From: Breviolum minutum Mf 1.05b.01
Taxonomy: Eukaryota > Sar > Dinophyceae > Suessiales > Symbiodiniaceae
Direction: 5' to 3'
Length of the DNA: 64,000 nt
Assembly (NCBI GenBank): GCA_000507305.1
Contig: DF239306.1
Coordinates: forward strand, 202,458-266,457
Position numbers and translations under genes: made by a program. Positions within the stretch are counted from its first letter, which is position 1. Each line of letters opens with the position of its first letter. The notes below the pieces were generated by a model. The model saw nothing but the letters and a program-made list of their open reading frames with translations. It was not told the origin of the DNA and did not search any database. Below, one piece after another: positions 1 through 10,196 of this stretch.

Positions 1-613
1 CCTGCAAGATGCTGAACAAGAACAAGAAGATCCTGCCCCTCTTGAAGATGCCGCAGCTGATGGAGAAGATGCCGCAGCTGATGGAGAAGATGCCGAAGCT
101 GATGGAAGTGATGATGAAGATGAAAGTGAGGATGAGGAGAACAGCATTGATGCTACTACCCTTGTCCTTGGTCAAAGCCCTCCTCCCGAGATTCCCGAGA
201 TCGAGCCTGGTGAGCATGACGACTCCACAGACAATGAATCTCGTTCACCTTGGGAAGTGACAGGTGAGACCAGGGCTTTCAAGGACGTGGCGAGGAATGG
301 CCCCCTTGCTATGATTCCGATTCTGATAGCAATGTGGAACCCTCTGACAATGAAGACATGGTGCCCAATGTCCCTGCAAGTGCAAGTGGTCATATTCATG
401 ATGGCCTCAATGTTGCTCTTGGTTGTGCCTCCTTTGCCTCCTAGCCCTACTTCGCCATGTGAGCACTACGTTACTCCTCCATCCAAGCGGTCTTTGGATG
501 TGCCTACCAGCTCTATGAAAACGCAGCGAGTTCAGGACAGCTTCAAGGTCAAGGTTGAAGCTGGGGTGAAGGACAAGGAGGAACCCGCCATCACTGAAGT
601 TACTTGGATTTGA
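1..613 (+). CDS. acidic exon(s) of an unidentified gene, 5' end outside window
   Basis: From about base 2 to 256 one frame reads a strongly acidic stretch containing two DAAADGE units and one related DAEADGS unit, then SDDEDESEDE and a Pro/Glu segment ending SPWEVTG. That frame stays open to the stop at 613, ending KDKEEPAITEVTWI, but between about 290 and 449 it turns hydrophobic and unlike coding sequence. The next frame carries the acidic EEWPPCYDSDSNVEPSDNED over the same stretch. The simplest readings are a spliced-out piece or a frameshift between about 255 and 450. There is no start codon at the left edge, so the gene enters from outside. I do not recognise the product; acidic low-complexity exons are common in dinoflagellate genes. 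Confidence 0.4.
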   Translation, partial: LQDAEQEQEDPAPLEDAAADGEDAAADGEDAEADGSDDEDESEDEENSIDATTLVLGQSPPPEIPEIEPGEHDDSTDNESRSPWEVTGETRAFKDVARNGPLAMIPILIAMWNPLTMKTWCPMSLQVQVVIFMMASMLLLVVPPLPPSPTSPCEHYVTPPSKRSLDVPTSSMKTQRVQDSFKVKVEAGVKDKEEPAITEVTWI

Positions 614-1207
614 ACTACAGGTTTGGTTGGGTTTGTTGGTTTGATGAGAAAGGGAGGTTTCTCAAAAGTACAAATTTAGAATATTATTCCGTTACTATCT
701 TTGATGTCCTCAATCCTTGACATGGTTCCCCTGACAAGTTTCTTCCTAATTTGTTGCGTGATGTTGGGTGATTGCCCTTAAGTAACCATGCATCCTCATT
801 CAGGACACTTTTCATCAAGCCCTTGGACTTATGGGGATCGACACTTCTCTTAAGCATATGCAGCTACCCCAGTCGATGAAGATGCCACCTTTGGACCAGC
901 CAGCATGGTTCCAAGACGCAGCTGATGAATTATTCAAAAGCGATCCCCCACATATTGGACTTCAGGTCTCTTGCCCAACAAATGGAAAGTAACCATGTGT
1001 CTTATAGTTCCCATAATCTAGGGATTTGCCGGGGCAATAAGCATATGTAGATACTTCACGTTTACATACCTTGAGATATGCGTGGGATCTTATAGGGCCC
1101 AATACTTGAACCAAGCCATCTGAACCAATCAACAAAAGACTCCCTTCTGCCCTCACTAACGCCTTGTCCAAGTACTCTCTCACACACAAAACTATCCCGA
1201 AACTAAG

Positions 1208-1420
1208 GTCAATCCGAAGAGCGAGGACAAGAAGAAGAAGAAGAAGGCAGAGCGTAAGAACAAGAAGAAGGCATCGTTCCACCGCCACAACAAGAAGAGC
1301 AAGGTGCCCGCACGTCGCAGCGAAGCTGGCCAAGATGAATCACAGCGTGAAGCACCTACAGTGCACACCGTGCCCCGGCTTGCGAAAAGAAACGGGTGTT
1401 GGATTTTGTTGGGTTAAAGA
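1208..1420 (+). CDS. lysine-rich exon, unidentified gene
   Basis: After an AG at 1206-1207 one frame reads VNPKSEDKKKKKAERKNKKK, then HRHNKKSKVPARRSEAGQDE and APTVHTVPRLAKRNG, before a stop near 1436. The content is nearly all Lys, Arg, Glu and Asp, typical of a nuclear or nucleic-acid-binding tail. The Arg-run reading of a neighbouring frame is a shadow of the same AAG repeats. It lies on the same strand as the acidic exon upstream and the exons at 2012 and about 2400, and may belong to the same gene. The 3' border is uncertain. Confidence 0.4.
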
Positions 1421-2011
1421 CTCTTCAAGTTACATAGCAAAAAGCGTTGCCCAAAGCATTGTACATCCTAAAGAGTCTTTAACATACATCTAGAAATGTC
1501 ATCACCAAGTAAAACATGTTCATTGCCTGCCAAAACAAACGATTGTATCAAAACAGGTTGACCTTCTAACAGATATCCCGAAATCATGATACCCTAAAGA
1601 TTCTGGGATGTGATATTGGTAACGTGTTCTCCTCTCAGAACAACCTCGTAGGAAACATGCAATCACCAAATTATCAAAACCGAGACTCCTGATGTTGTTC
1701 AATTTCTACAAGCATCATATTGCAATGATTATGATGTTTTGTATCAAAGCGACTTCAGTGACAAAAAAATGTTGGACTTTGCCAAACAATTGCAGAATGA
1801 TCATAGCCTCGAGAGCCTTGATAATGTTACATTGCTAGAGTCACCACATAAAACATCAGTGATGAATAGATAATATCCTCAACCCTTTTGTTGCAGAGCT
1901 GTTTACCCCATGAAAACGACTTCATTTGTTCATTGACTAAAAATGATTGTATCAAATCAGCAGCGTTGGGTCATCTAGCGAGATACCACTTGTGGGTGAC
2001 AAATCCAGCAG

Positions 2012-2086
2012 GACTCCTTCATGTACCATGACTACAACTTGACCGAGCTCGACATCCCCAGCAGCTGGGCTGATATCTCTTCTGAG
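2012..2086 (+). CDS. short internal exon, unidentified gene
   Basis: An acceptor (AG at 2010-2011) is followed by 25 whole codons reading DSFMYHDYNLTELDIPSSWA and then DISSE, ending at a GT donor at 2087. Composition and the YNLTELDIPSSWAD wording resemble a linker exon I associate with multi-exon dinoflagellate genes of unknown function. Too short for any functional claim. Confidence 0.45.
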
Positions 2087-2398
2087 GTTGGGGGTGGTTC
2101 ACTGCAAATGGTTTAAACTCCAATTCCAATTGAATTTACTATAGTCCCAAATGTTGATACAGTGTTCCTTCCAGGGTCTCATTTAGTGCCTTCAGTTGAC
2201 CACGCTATGATTTAGAAAATCTGTCAATGAAAAAAAGTTTCCTGATCGCAAAACATGTCAAAAGAGATGATCAGTTTTGCTGGTTTCCAGTGTTTCCAAG
2301 AAATTGCTGGAAGAATAAATTGACCCTTTCCACCACCATCCATCACCCATTGCTTTCCATCACCACTTGGCAACCGTTTGCTCGGCTGAGGAAATGCG

Positions 2399-2582
2399 TT
2401 GCCTGCAGCAGACAGGAAGCATTTTGGGAAACATAGCTATACGGTGATTAAGGGGGGTCAAAAAATTGAAGTGTTGTTGCGCCAAAGGGCGTTTTACGTT
2501 CGTGGGCCTGTCAAAGGCCAAGTCAGCTGGGTGAAGCATGGGGGGGTTCGAGCTGCATGGATTGCAGCTTGCACTAAGGCAG
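2399..2582 (+). CDS. internal exon, unidentified gene
   Basis: The frame reads HSYTVIKGGQKIEVLLRQRA, then FYVRGPVKGQVSWVKHGG and VRAAWIAACTKAG, ending at the donor-like GCAG|GTATCC at 2583. The Gly/Trp-containing VSWVKHGG..AAW wording looks like a small beta-alpha module. It continues the + strand exon series from 1-2086 and may be the 3' part of that gene. The 5' border is not resolved and the function is unknown. An antisense frame through the same bases is a shadow. Confidence 0.4.
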
Positions 2583-3618
2583 GTATCCTCCCATAAACTT
2601 CTAGGTGTTGAGTGGTTTTGATTTTGGGTGGTCACCACTGCAGCTTTAGCCCGCGGCCCATGGAATCCTTAATGTTGATTCTACATAGGTGTTGAAGTGA
2701 TTCCTCTTTAAATCAAAACGGATGTCATCCCTATTTAGTTTTGTTGTTCCATGTCTTTTTAGAGGCTTGCGACTGGCTGCTATTTGACCCCAATCGAAGA
2801 AAGGTTCTGGGTGTAGCATTTTGAAAAATGCTTTTGGGAACAGGATGCAAAGCATCCCACGGATCATATCATAGAGAATGATGTGCCTATCAACCCGAAG
2901 GTCTTATCTCGTCAGTCTTGGAAAAAAGTGGGCGTAACATTTTCAGGGTGAATGCCATTGAGCACTATCATTCAACTTGTGTTTCTTATAGCCTTCCCAA
3001 AATGCACTGTTGGAATCAAGAGTCACACAAAAACTGACAGGTATGATATGCGCTGAGTTTGTTTTCCCAAAATCATGTTTGCCATTCGAAAAAAAGCGTT
3101 TAATTTTGAAACACGAGCTGTTATAGCTCAATTTGTGGAGGTGAATAGATTGCCTACCGGTTTCTTTTGCGAGGGCAATGGTGAAAAAGGTTGGAAAACG
3201 GGCAGCGTTGGCATACTCCAAAGCCAAACAGTCAGCCATGGTTGAACCAATGGATTGCCCGAAGATGACGTTCAAAGAGGTGAAACGACGAAGTATCATC
3301 TCTGGACTAAGAGTTTTACGGGCCCCTGCAGTTTCCTGGCACTGTTGTTCTGGGGATGTTTCCATACTTGATTTGTAGTAACATGTCTCCAATGTTTTGG
3401 ATCTCATTGGGATTTTCTTCAAGTGAAGACTGTTAATCTATACACATACTAATGGTTCCAATCCTGGTTATTTAGCATTATCATTTCCACATTTATACAT
3501 GTCCTCTTCCCTAGTCCAAATGAATATTTATGTTCACATAGTTCCAAAGATGTAGTTCAAACTTCTTCAATCCCCAAACAATTTAGGGAACTTGCTAATC
3601 TTAGACCATTTAACTTAG

Positions 3619-5745
3619 GTGATTGCTTTGATGGTGAACGCTCTTTTTGCGATGGACTTGAAGTGGGGTCCCCAACATGAGCTGGACCATCTCGAACTGT
3701 TCGCTGGAGACTGCAGCGTGAGCCGCGGTGAATTCCAGGACTCATGGTCTTTAGGAATTCCTCGTGTTGAACAAATCCATTCTTGGTTTCAAAACTGGTG
3801 TGTCCAAATCCATTCATGCCTTTCTGGAAACATTGTTTTGGGGGTGAAGTGTCACCTATATGCAACAAACCCCAAACATAAAACAGGGAATTCGCTGGAA
3901 TTGTATTTATGACTTTGGCCTTCTAAAGTACCACCTTCAATTTAAGTATGTCACTAGTATCACTGAGTATACATCGTACAGTAAGGATTTAAATTACAAC
4001 TTACAACCACCCTCTGGTTGTTTCACCTTGATATGTTATGTTTTGAATAGGAGGGCCGGACAAAGGCCGTGGCAATGGATGTGCTTCATGATCCATCTTC
4101 AATGGATCTTCTCACCCCAGTTAGTTTCGTTTCAGCGTTATATCACGCCACCTGTCTGAAGCCGGGCTCCGGCTTTTTGGCAGCACCGGTATGCTCCAGC
4201 TTTGTCTATATGCAGCTTGGTTTGGGGGATCAAAAGGCAGGTTGGAAAACAAATGAAAACGATTCATCCTTATGATCCAAAGACGTTTTGTTGGAAAAAA
4301 TGGTTTGAAGCCTGTTTTACAAATTGTAAATTCCCACAATATAAACAATACATATTTGGATGCAGTTCAAACATCATAGGAAAATTGTGGTATCCCTGGG
4401 ATGGTACCCTTAATCATGAACCCACATTAACACCAGGGCTTCTTGGGGGTTAACCAGCTAGGGTACCATCCCATAGTTACCACCATTTTGCTTATGAAGG
4501 AAAGCTCCCAAAAGCCTTCAATTCGCATGTTTCTCGGTGCCTTTTGGATTTTGGGCTTCGATGAAATGGCAAATAAAATGTCGTATTCTATCTGGTTGAG
4601 AAGGTCCCAAAAATTGATTCAAGATGTTGGCTTTCCTGAAACATTCCAAGGACTAAACATTCAGGATGTTGGTTTTCCCCTTTCCCGTAAGTACTTTCAC
4701 ATGGTATCCATACTAGTGCGCAGCCTGTGAATCAAGCAAGCCAAGGAACACAGGGACATCAAAGAGAAGCATGCAACAGCCGATGGGCCAGGAGTCCTAT
4801 GCATCGGTCGACAATGGCAACAAGCTTTGCGCAAGAACTCTTGCCATTGTTTGGGTGGTGGCGGCGTTGGGGTGTTGGTGGCTGGTAGAACAGCCCCAGG
4901 GAAGTTGGATGGAGCAGCACCCATGCTTCCAACATGTCCTCAAAGCTTTGAATGTCTATCGCCATAGATTCACCATGAACACTTATGGGGGAAACTCTGA
5001 GAAGCCTACATGGCTTTACAGTAGCGTCTAGGTTGAAAAATAATTGAAAAGTTTCTGAAAGTTGTCTTCGTCTTTGTGACCCATCAAAAAAGGTTTTTCG
5101 TGGGGGATGGATACATAATCACACATAGATACTTGAACCGGTGGTAGATGCCAATTAAGGCGAAGAAACCATCTCAGAGCTGTCCGATTTCAAGCCTCTA
5201 CACGTAGGCAAGGTGGCTGCTGTGCCCTTGGTGGATAGATATGTGGATGCTTCAGGTAAGGCGAGAATTAAAGGCAATTCGAATTTGAAGAAGAGCCAAA
5301 GCTATCCTCGGCAGCCCTTTGCCATCCATTAAACGACATTTTGGTGGAAATGGTAGTCTAGTGGGTTGCTCAAAAAATACCACCAAGTAGATATGGAATT
5401 ACTGCAACCATCACAAATATCATTGTTGTTTACTCTAAGGATTGAAGGTGCTTTGAAAATATATAGGAGTTTTTTTTGCCACAAAGCTGTTGGATCATCC
5501 TTCTAATTGGTTTCCCTTCACCAAGTTTTCAACAAAAATGGTCAATTCCTTTTGCTTGTCTCCACCCAGGTTTGGGCAGGCTCTGGCCAAGTTGAGGAGC
5601 CGGCATGCTCGAAGGCAGAAGCTGCGTGCTCTTGGCCTCATCAAAGAGAATGTCCGCAAGTACATGAAGATCCCACGCAACCATCGCAAAGATTCATTAT
5701 GGGTGCGGTGTGCTAATCTGAATCAAATTCTTGAATTCTTAGCCT
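3619..5745 (+). CDS. five-exon gene with C5-methyltransferase-like fold
   Basis: Five exons join in phase: 3619-3738, 4051-4211, 4746-5020, 5208-5310 and 5570 to about 5690 or the stop at 5745. Exon 1 carries HLELFAGDCSVSRGEFQ, a motif-I-like SAM-binding start. Exon 2 has EGRTKAVAMDV, then LKPGSGFLAAPVCSSF with a Cys placed like the motif IV Pro-Cys. Exon 3 has NTGTSKRSMQQPMG and WLVEQPQGSWM, placed like motif VI. Exons 4-5 give VDASGKARIKG, a YPR-FGQALAKL join and a basic tail. It matches a large dinoflagellate family I know without an assigned role. Introns read GA-AG, GC-AG, GT-AG and GC-AG. Methylation activity is inference: APVC lacks the usual Pro before Cys. The first in-frame ATG is at 3652; an upstream exon is possible. 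Confidence 0.6.
4387..4483. mobile_element. MITE-like inverted-repeat element inside intron 2
   Basis: The ends form 24-bp terminal inverted repeats matching at 21 positions: the left end begins GTGGTATCCCTGGG and runs to ACCCT; the reversed right end begins GTGGTAACTATGGG and ends the same way. Total length is 97 bp with no coding content. It lies in the GC-AG intron 4212-4745 of the methyltransferase-like gene. I see no convincing target-site duplication, so it could also be a simple structured hairpin. Confidence 0.5.
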
Positions 5746-6469
5746 AGGCTGCGTAGGATGAATGATGGGTTTGATGAATTAATTAGGATGTCGTGTGGGT
5801 TTGTGGTCCCCACATGATGCTGCAAATCTTTACGCAGCTTTACAAGTTGACTTATGATGGACATTAAAAGCGATGTTCCAAATCCCAAACCTGGAAATTT
5901 GGCTGTCAAACGCCAACCGAAATCAGATTTGAAGATGCTTCTTTTGCAAAAAGCCGCATGCTAGTTGCAGCTGCAGTCAAATCATCGCATGTTATAATCA
6001 ATCCTATAGAGCTCTATTCATGTGAATAGGTTCCCTCATGATTGGCTCTGACCCAAAACAAGATTACATAGTTTACCAAGACCCAATCATCAAACTTGCT
6101 GCTTACCCCACTGCTCCTGGTCACTGATGCTCTACTTGGGCCCCATGCCAGGTCAAATGGGAAGGTTTGTCCTGAAGCAGTCTCTTAAAGGTGCGATCCC
6201 TTCCATGCTTGTGGGTTGAGTATTTTTTATGTTTTTTTAAACAAAAGTGACAAAACTCAGCCACTTCTGGTTGAGAACTCAGCCGCGATTGGTGTAGAAC
6301 AGCCGCGACTGTAAATTTCATTAAAAATCCAGAAATCCTCCAATCTGATTTTAAACATTGTGCTGGATTATCCTTTGATTCATTTGATACTTGGTACACC
6401 ATTGTGTTTACCCAGCCGCGATTTGTATACTCAGCCGCGATTGGTCTGGTGTTTGGGGAGTTCCTTTAG
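5746..6469. other. intergenic/intronic stretch with CAGCCGCGA repeats
   Basis: No convincing exon. The motif CAGCCGCGA occurs four times (near 6280, 6300, 6413 and 6432), three of them followed by TT. The spacing is irregular, so it is not a tandem array. The last copies lie just before the next gene's first recognisable exon. Confidence 0.4.
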
Positions 6470-9201
6470 AGCCATGGGGTGAAGGAAGGACCGTCTGCCA
6501 TCAGGAAGGATTCTACTCCTCCTACTCACAGAGTTTCTTTCAAGTCATCACCTGCTGATGGCTTCCAAACCCCTGAGGTTCGAAAGCCATTGTTTGACAC
6601 CATGTCGACGACATCATCGACAGTATCGTCAACTCCACCAACACTATGCGTGGAAAATATCGATGCTTGGAAGAAGGCTGCAGCTGCTGAAGGACTTAGC
6701 CTAGAAGACTACATGGAGAAGATGTCAGCCGAGAATTTGGAGGAAAGCTTGGAGGAGCACATGAGAGCTTTGGCAGCTGAAGCGACGAATGTAGTCGATG
6801 GTGAGAACAAGAAAGATGATGAAAAGGAAGATGGTAAAAAGGAAGATGATGAAAAGGAAGATGATGAACAGGAAGATGATGGCTCTGCGTCTTCTGAAGA
6901 TGAGACTGGTAGTGACAAAGGTGACAAAGCTGCCGCTGGGGTCACTGGCAAAAGTGATAGTGAAGGAGAAGATGAAGAAAGCGAAGAGGAAAGTGCAGAA
7001 AGTGAAGAAAGCGATAGCGAAGAAAGTGAAGTTCCCCTAGAGGAATTTGAGACGAAGCTGGATGAACTTGTTGACACCAGTAAGGAGAGTGAGAAGGAGA
7101 AGGAGAAGAAGATTGAAAAGGAGGCGAAGGACTCAAAAAGCAAAGTTCTTGAAGCTGTGGAAAGCCAAAAGAAAAGCACCAACGGTTTTGAAACTGCCAA
7201 CAGCAACTTGAAAAAAGGGTATTATGTACAGGATGGTATGGGTGGGGTGTTACAAGGTCTCAGGGTTTGTTATTTTCAAAAAACACCAGAAAATCATCCT
7301 TCCTTTTGATAGGCTAAAAAGCACCTGAACTTTTTAAGAACCCACATCACTGAAACACCATTCCACCTTTCAACTACTTAGGCAAAAGCCACCACAACGA
7401 GTGGGGCAAATTCGCCAGACAGTGCATGGATCGGAAAAAATTTCCACAATCACTTCCGCAGCAGTTCATCAAGGACAAAACGGATTTGTTCCGTCAGTGG
7501 CTCCAAAATTCCGGCGATTGGAGCAAGTTTCTTGATAGCAAAATTTGCCTACCCTGGAAAACATTTCTTGTCCACATCCAATACGAAACATTTGAAGTAC
7601 ATACCCATCGCTTAGATATGAGGTGATACATGTCAATTCTTTATAGAAAGGTTTGCCATTTTGTTGAACTTCATTTTCACTCACCCAAGCATCCCTTCAC
7701 CCTCCAATTCTCCTCTGCTTTCAAGTGAGACTCCAGCTCTTGACCTGAGGGTGGAAATTTGCTTCAAAAGAAGAGCGGAAAAGGTGAGCGCAAGCCGGAA
7801 GGAGCGTTCATACCTTCGTTACCCGAAGCCAAAGGCGGATAAGTTGATGGCCTCGCTCCGAGAGCGAGGCCTGTGGTACTTTGATCCTGACTTCAAGGAT
7901 GATGAGGAGGACTGCATGTTTGCATGTTTGACCGCAATACTTGGAGCCTTTGATTTCATTGTTGCCGTGTTTGGCTTTGAATAGGATGGATACAAAAACA
8001 ACACTGGCACTTGTGACAATAAGTTTGTTTTTCAAGAAACAAAACGTCATAAAATCTTTTCAGTCAAACTATCATGAACTATCCTTTGAAAATCTTTGAC
8101 GATATTTCCCAATCTTCCAACGTGGGGTTCTCACCCACTCCAGGAAATCTACTACTTCGTCGCTGAAGGTGACAAGGTTCGCAGCGATGATATCACGGCT
8201 GAAACTTCTGAAGTTCAGATCCGAGACTCCGACAACCAAGAACTTGGAGAAGCCCTCATCGGTGATGATGGTATCATGGCTGCAGGGTTGCAGCCTGCCA
8301 CGCGAGCTGCAACTGAGGCTGGTGAGAAAGCTTTGATTGAGTCGCTGGCAGGTGCAACGGAGAAAAAAAAACAAAGGCAAAAGAAGAGAAGACTGAGAAA
8401 GCGGAACCCAAGACCTTTGATGAGCCTCTTGTCTTGCATTCCAAAATCAACAACTCAGGATATTTGTTTTAAAACCTTGTTCACCACCATCACTTGGTAC
8501 ATCCAACAGTCAAGATAGTCAAGTGAAATTCCTTTCAAAAATCCATGTACCCATCTATGTTTACATATAGCATCTATTTTGCATTTATATCCATTGTATT
8601 TGTATAAATGTCCCTCTTATGCCCATTCTTCTGCACTTAGGCTTCTTGTGGCCAAAATGGATGATTGCTTGAAGAAGGCGGCGGAAGGCCGGAAAATGTC
8701 CATCACTTTATCATCATTGGAATACTCGGGAGATCTCAGCAAACAGCTGCTGGCCTTCTCAGAGAAGTTGGAGAAGGTGTACAATACAAGAACCTGCAGG
8801 ATTTGAGGGGCCGCAAAGTTTCTGATGAATCGGCATATCAGAAATTCTTTCAGGTGATGGATGAAAAGTTGGCATGGTACACCAAGGCTGAGGCGGGGTT
8901 CTGCTTTACTATCACCAAACAAATTCATTGGATTGCTGGTTGGTTTTGTTGAAGGATATGTATTTCATCAAGATTGCTGCTGAGGTATCTAGCTTCATCA
9001 TTTCTCATCATCCTATTTTAGATTTATCCAAAGCAGCCCTAGATGTTTCCCAAACATAGTATGCTTTGCCCCTCTCCCGACAAGGCAGCTGCAAAAGCGT
9101 TGGCCAATGGTCTGAAACCGAAGAGAGCTTCAGCAAAAGCAAAAGGTAGGAAGGCTGGAAAGGAGAAAGAAAAAGAAGCCACGGAGGAGGACAAAAGCTG
9201 A
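6470..9201 (+). pseudogene. multi-exon dinoflagellate family gene with frame damage
   Basis: Exon 6470-7218 (acceptor 6468-6469, donor 7219) encodes FKSSPADGFQTPEVRKPL, SLEDYMEKMSAENLEESLE, a long Glu/Lys/Asp/Ser stretch and a charged helix. Exon 7389 to about 7529 reads HHNEWGKFARQCMDRKKFP and FRQWLQNSGDWSK. An exon ending at 7909 reads RSYLRYPKPKADKLMASL and PDFKDDEE; a GA-AG intron (7910-8143) leads to EIYYFVAEGDKVRSDD. Later pieces are 8640-8892 (MDDCLKKAAEGRKM; AYQKFFQVMDEKLAWYTKAE) and about 9060-9201 (KALANGLKPKRASAKAKG, stop TGA 9199-9201). The exon order fits a dinoflagellate family of unknown function. Two lesions break the frame: an A9 run at 8363-8371 where A10 would fit, and a duplicated TACAA at 8780-8789. 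It is probably a pseudogene, unless the assembly is wrong. Confidence 0.55.
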
Positions 9202-10196
9202 GTAGATGCAGTAGCAGTTGTTTTGTGGGGCTGCCTGTTTTGGATAGAAGCTGAGGCGTTCCGAGTTCCAAATCCCGTTTGTATAAGGTTTGAATTCCGA
9301 GAAAGAAACCAACGTGTTACTTATCTTTGGAAAAATGTTTCAGAATTCCATTCCATTTTTGATTTAAGGAAAAAACTTCATCCTCTTTCCCTTAGCTGCC
9401 TTCAACAGGCAGGGATCTTCAGGTCTCGTGAGAAAGGTCTTGAAACGAAGGCCTTGCACTTTAGCAGTGATAGCTGGCGACCCCTTGGGAATGCAATCGT
9501 GGCTGGAGACCCATGACGCTAAGATCTCAATACCTATAGTTCCAAGTAGTTCTTGAAAAAACACCTGTGGAAAAAAACAGCTAGACAGCTAGACCCTTAA
9601 GCTGATGGATATCTATGTTGGTTCATCCACCCAGATTGCAATAGTGGTCCCTGCCCTAGATGACCATTGCTGTGTGCCAATCAACGCTTAAAAACTATGT
9701 GCTTTTGGCCGAGTTGACTGACAGGGGCAAAACACAGAAACATAGTTTGCACGTACTGTAGGTTCCTCTGGAAGAAACATTTTGATGATGTTTGGTGTAT
9801 CAACATGAAATAACTTTGCCTTTGAATTTGCAATCCCCTCGCAGGTTTCAAATCCAATGGTCGACATCGTGCAAGGCCAGGCCAAGTTGTTGGGGGTTAG
9901 ACGCTTTGAAAATTCAAAACCATCATAAACTTCCAAAGTAGTTAGTTCGATGAATTGGAGCCCCCGTTCAGGCAAGTTCGATTCGAGGAATTGCCCAAAT
10001 GTGCAACAGCAGAGACCTACATCAGCTTCTAATTCCAATTAAGACAATGTTCTGTCCTTTTTGCCTTAAGTTTACCCTAGTCCTGATGACAGCACAAAGT
10101 AAGGTGCACCAAACATGTACCACTGTTTGCTAAAGAAGGTAACATTCATATGAAAAAACTTCACCCTTGACCAGCCATGCACCCTTTAAGGTATGA
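9202..10196. other. stretch without supported gene
   Basis: No frame gives more than a short, unremarkable reading on either strand. I see no repeat or inverted-repeat structure worth naming. It separates the stop of the acidic gene from the first exon of the next family gene. Confidence 0.4.

Noticed and set aside
2943..3422. 159-residue minus-strand frame (SPEMILRRFTSLNVIFGQSI)
   Set aside because: Composition is partly coding-like, but no splice border or family motif supports it, and it runs against the strand of all neighbouring exons. Left out as unproven.
6709..7206. 165-residue Ser-rich minus-strand frame
   Set aside because: It is the antisense of the Glu/Lys-rich exon; GAA/GAG codons read backwards give TTC/CTC and poly-Ser/Phe.
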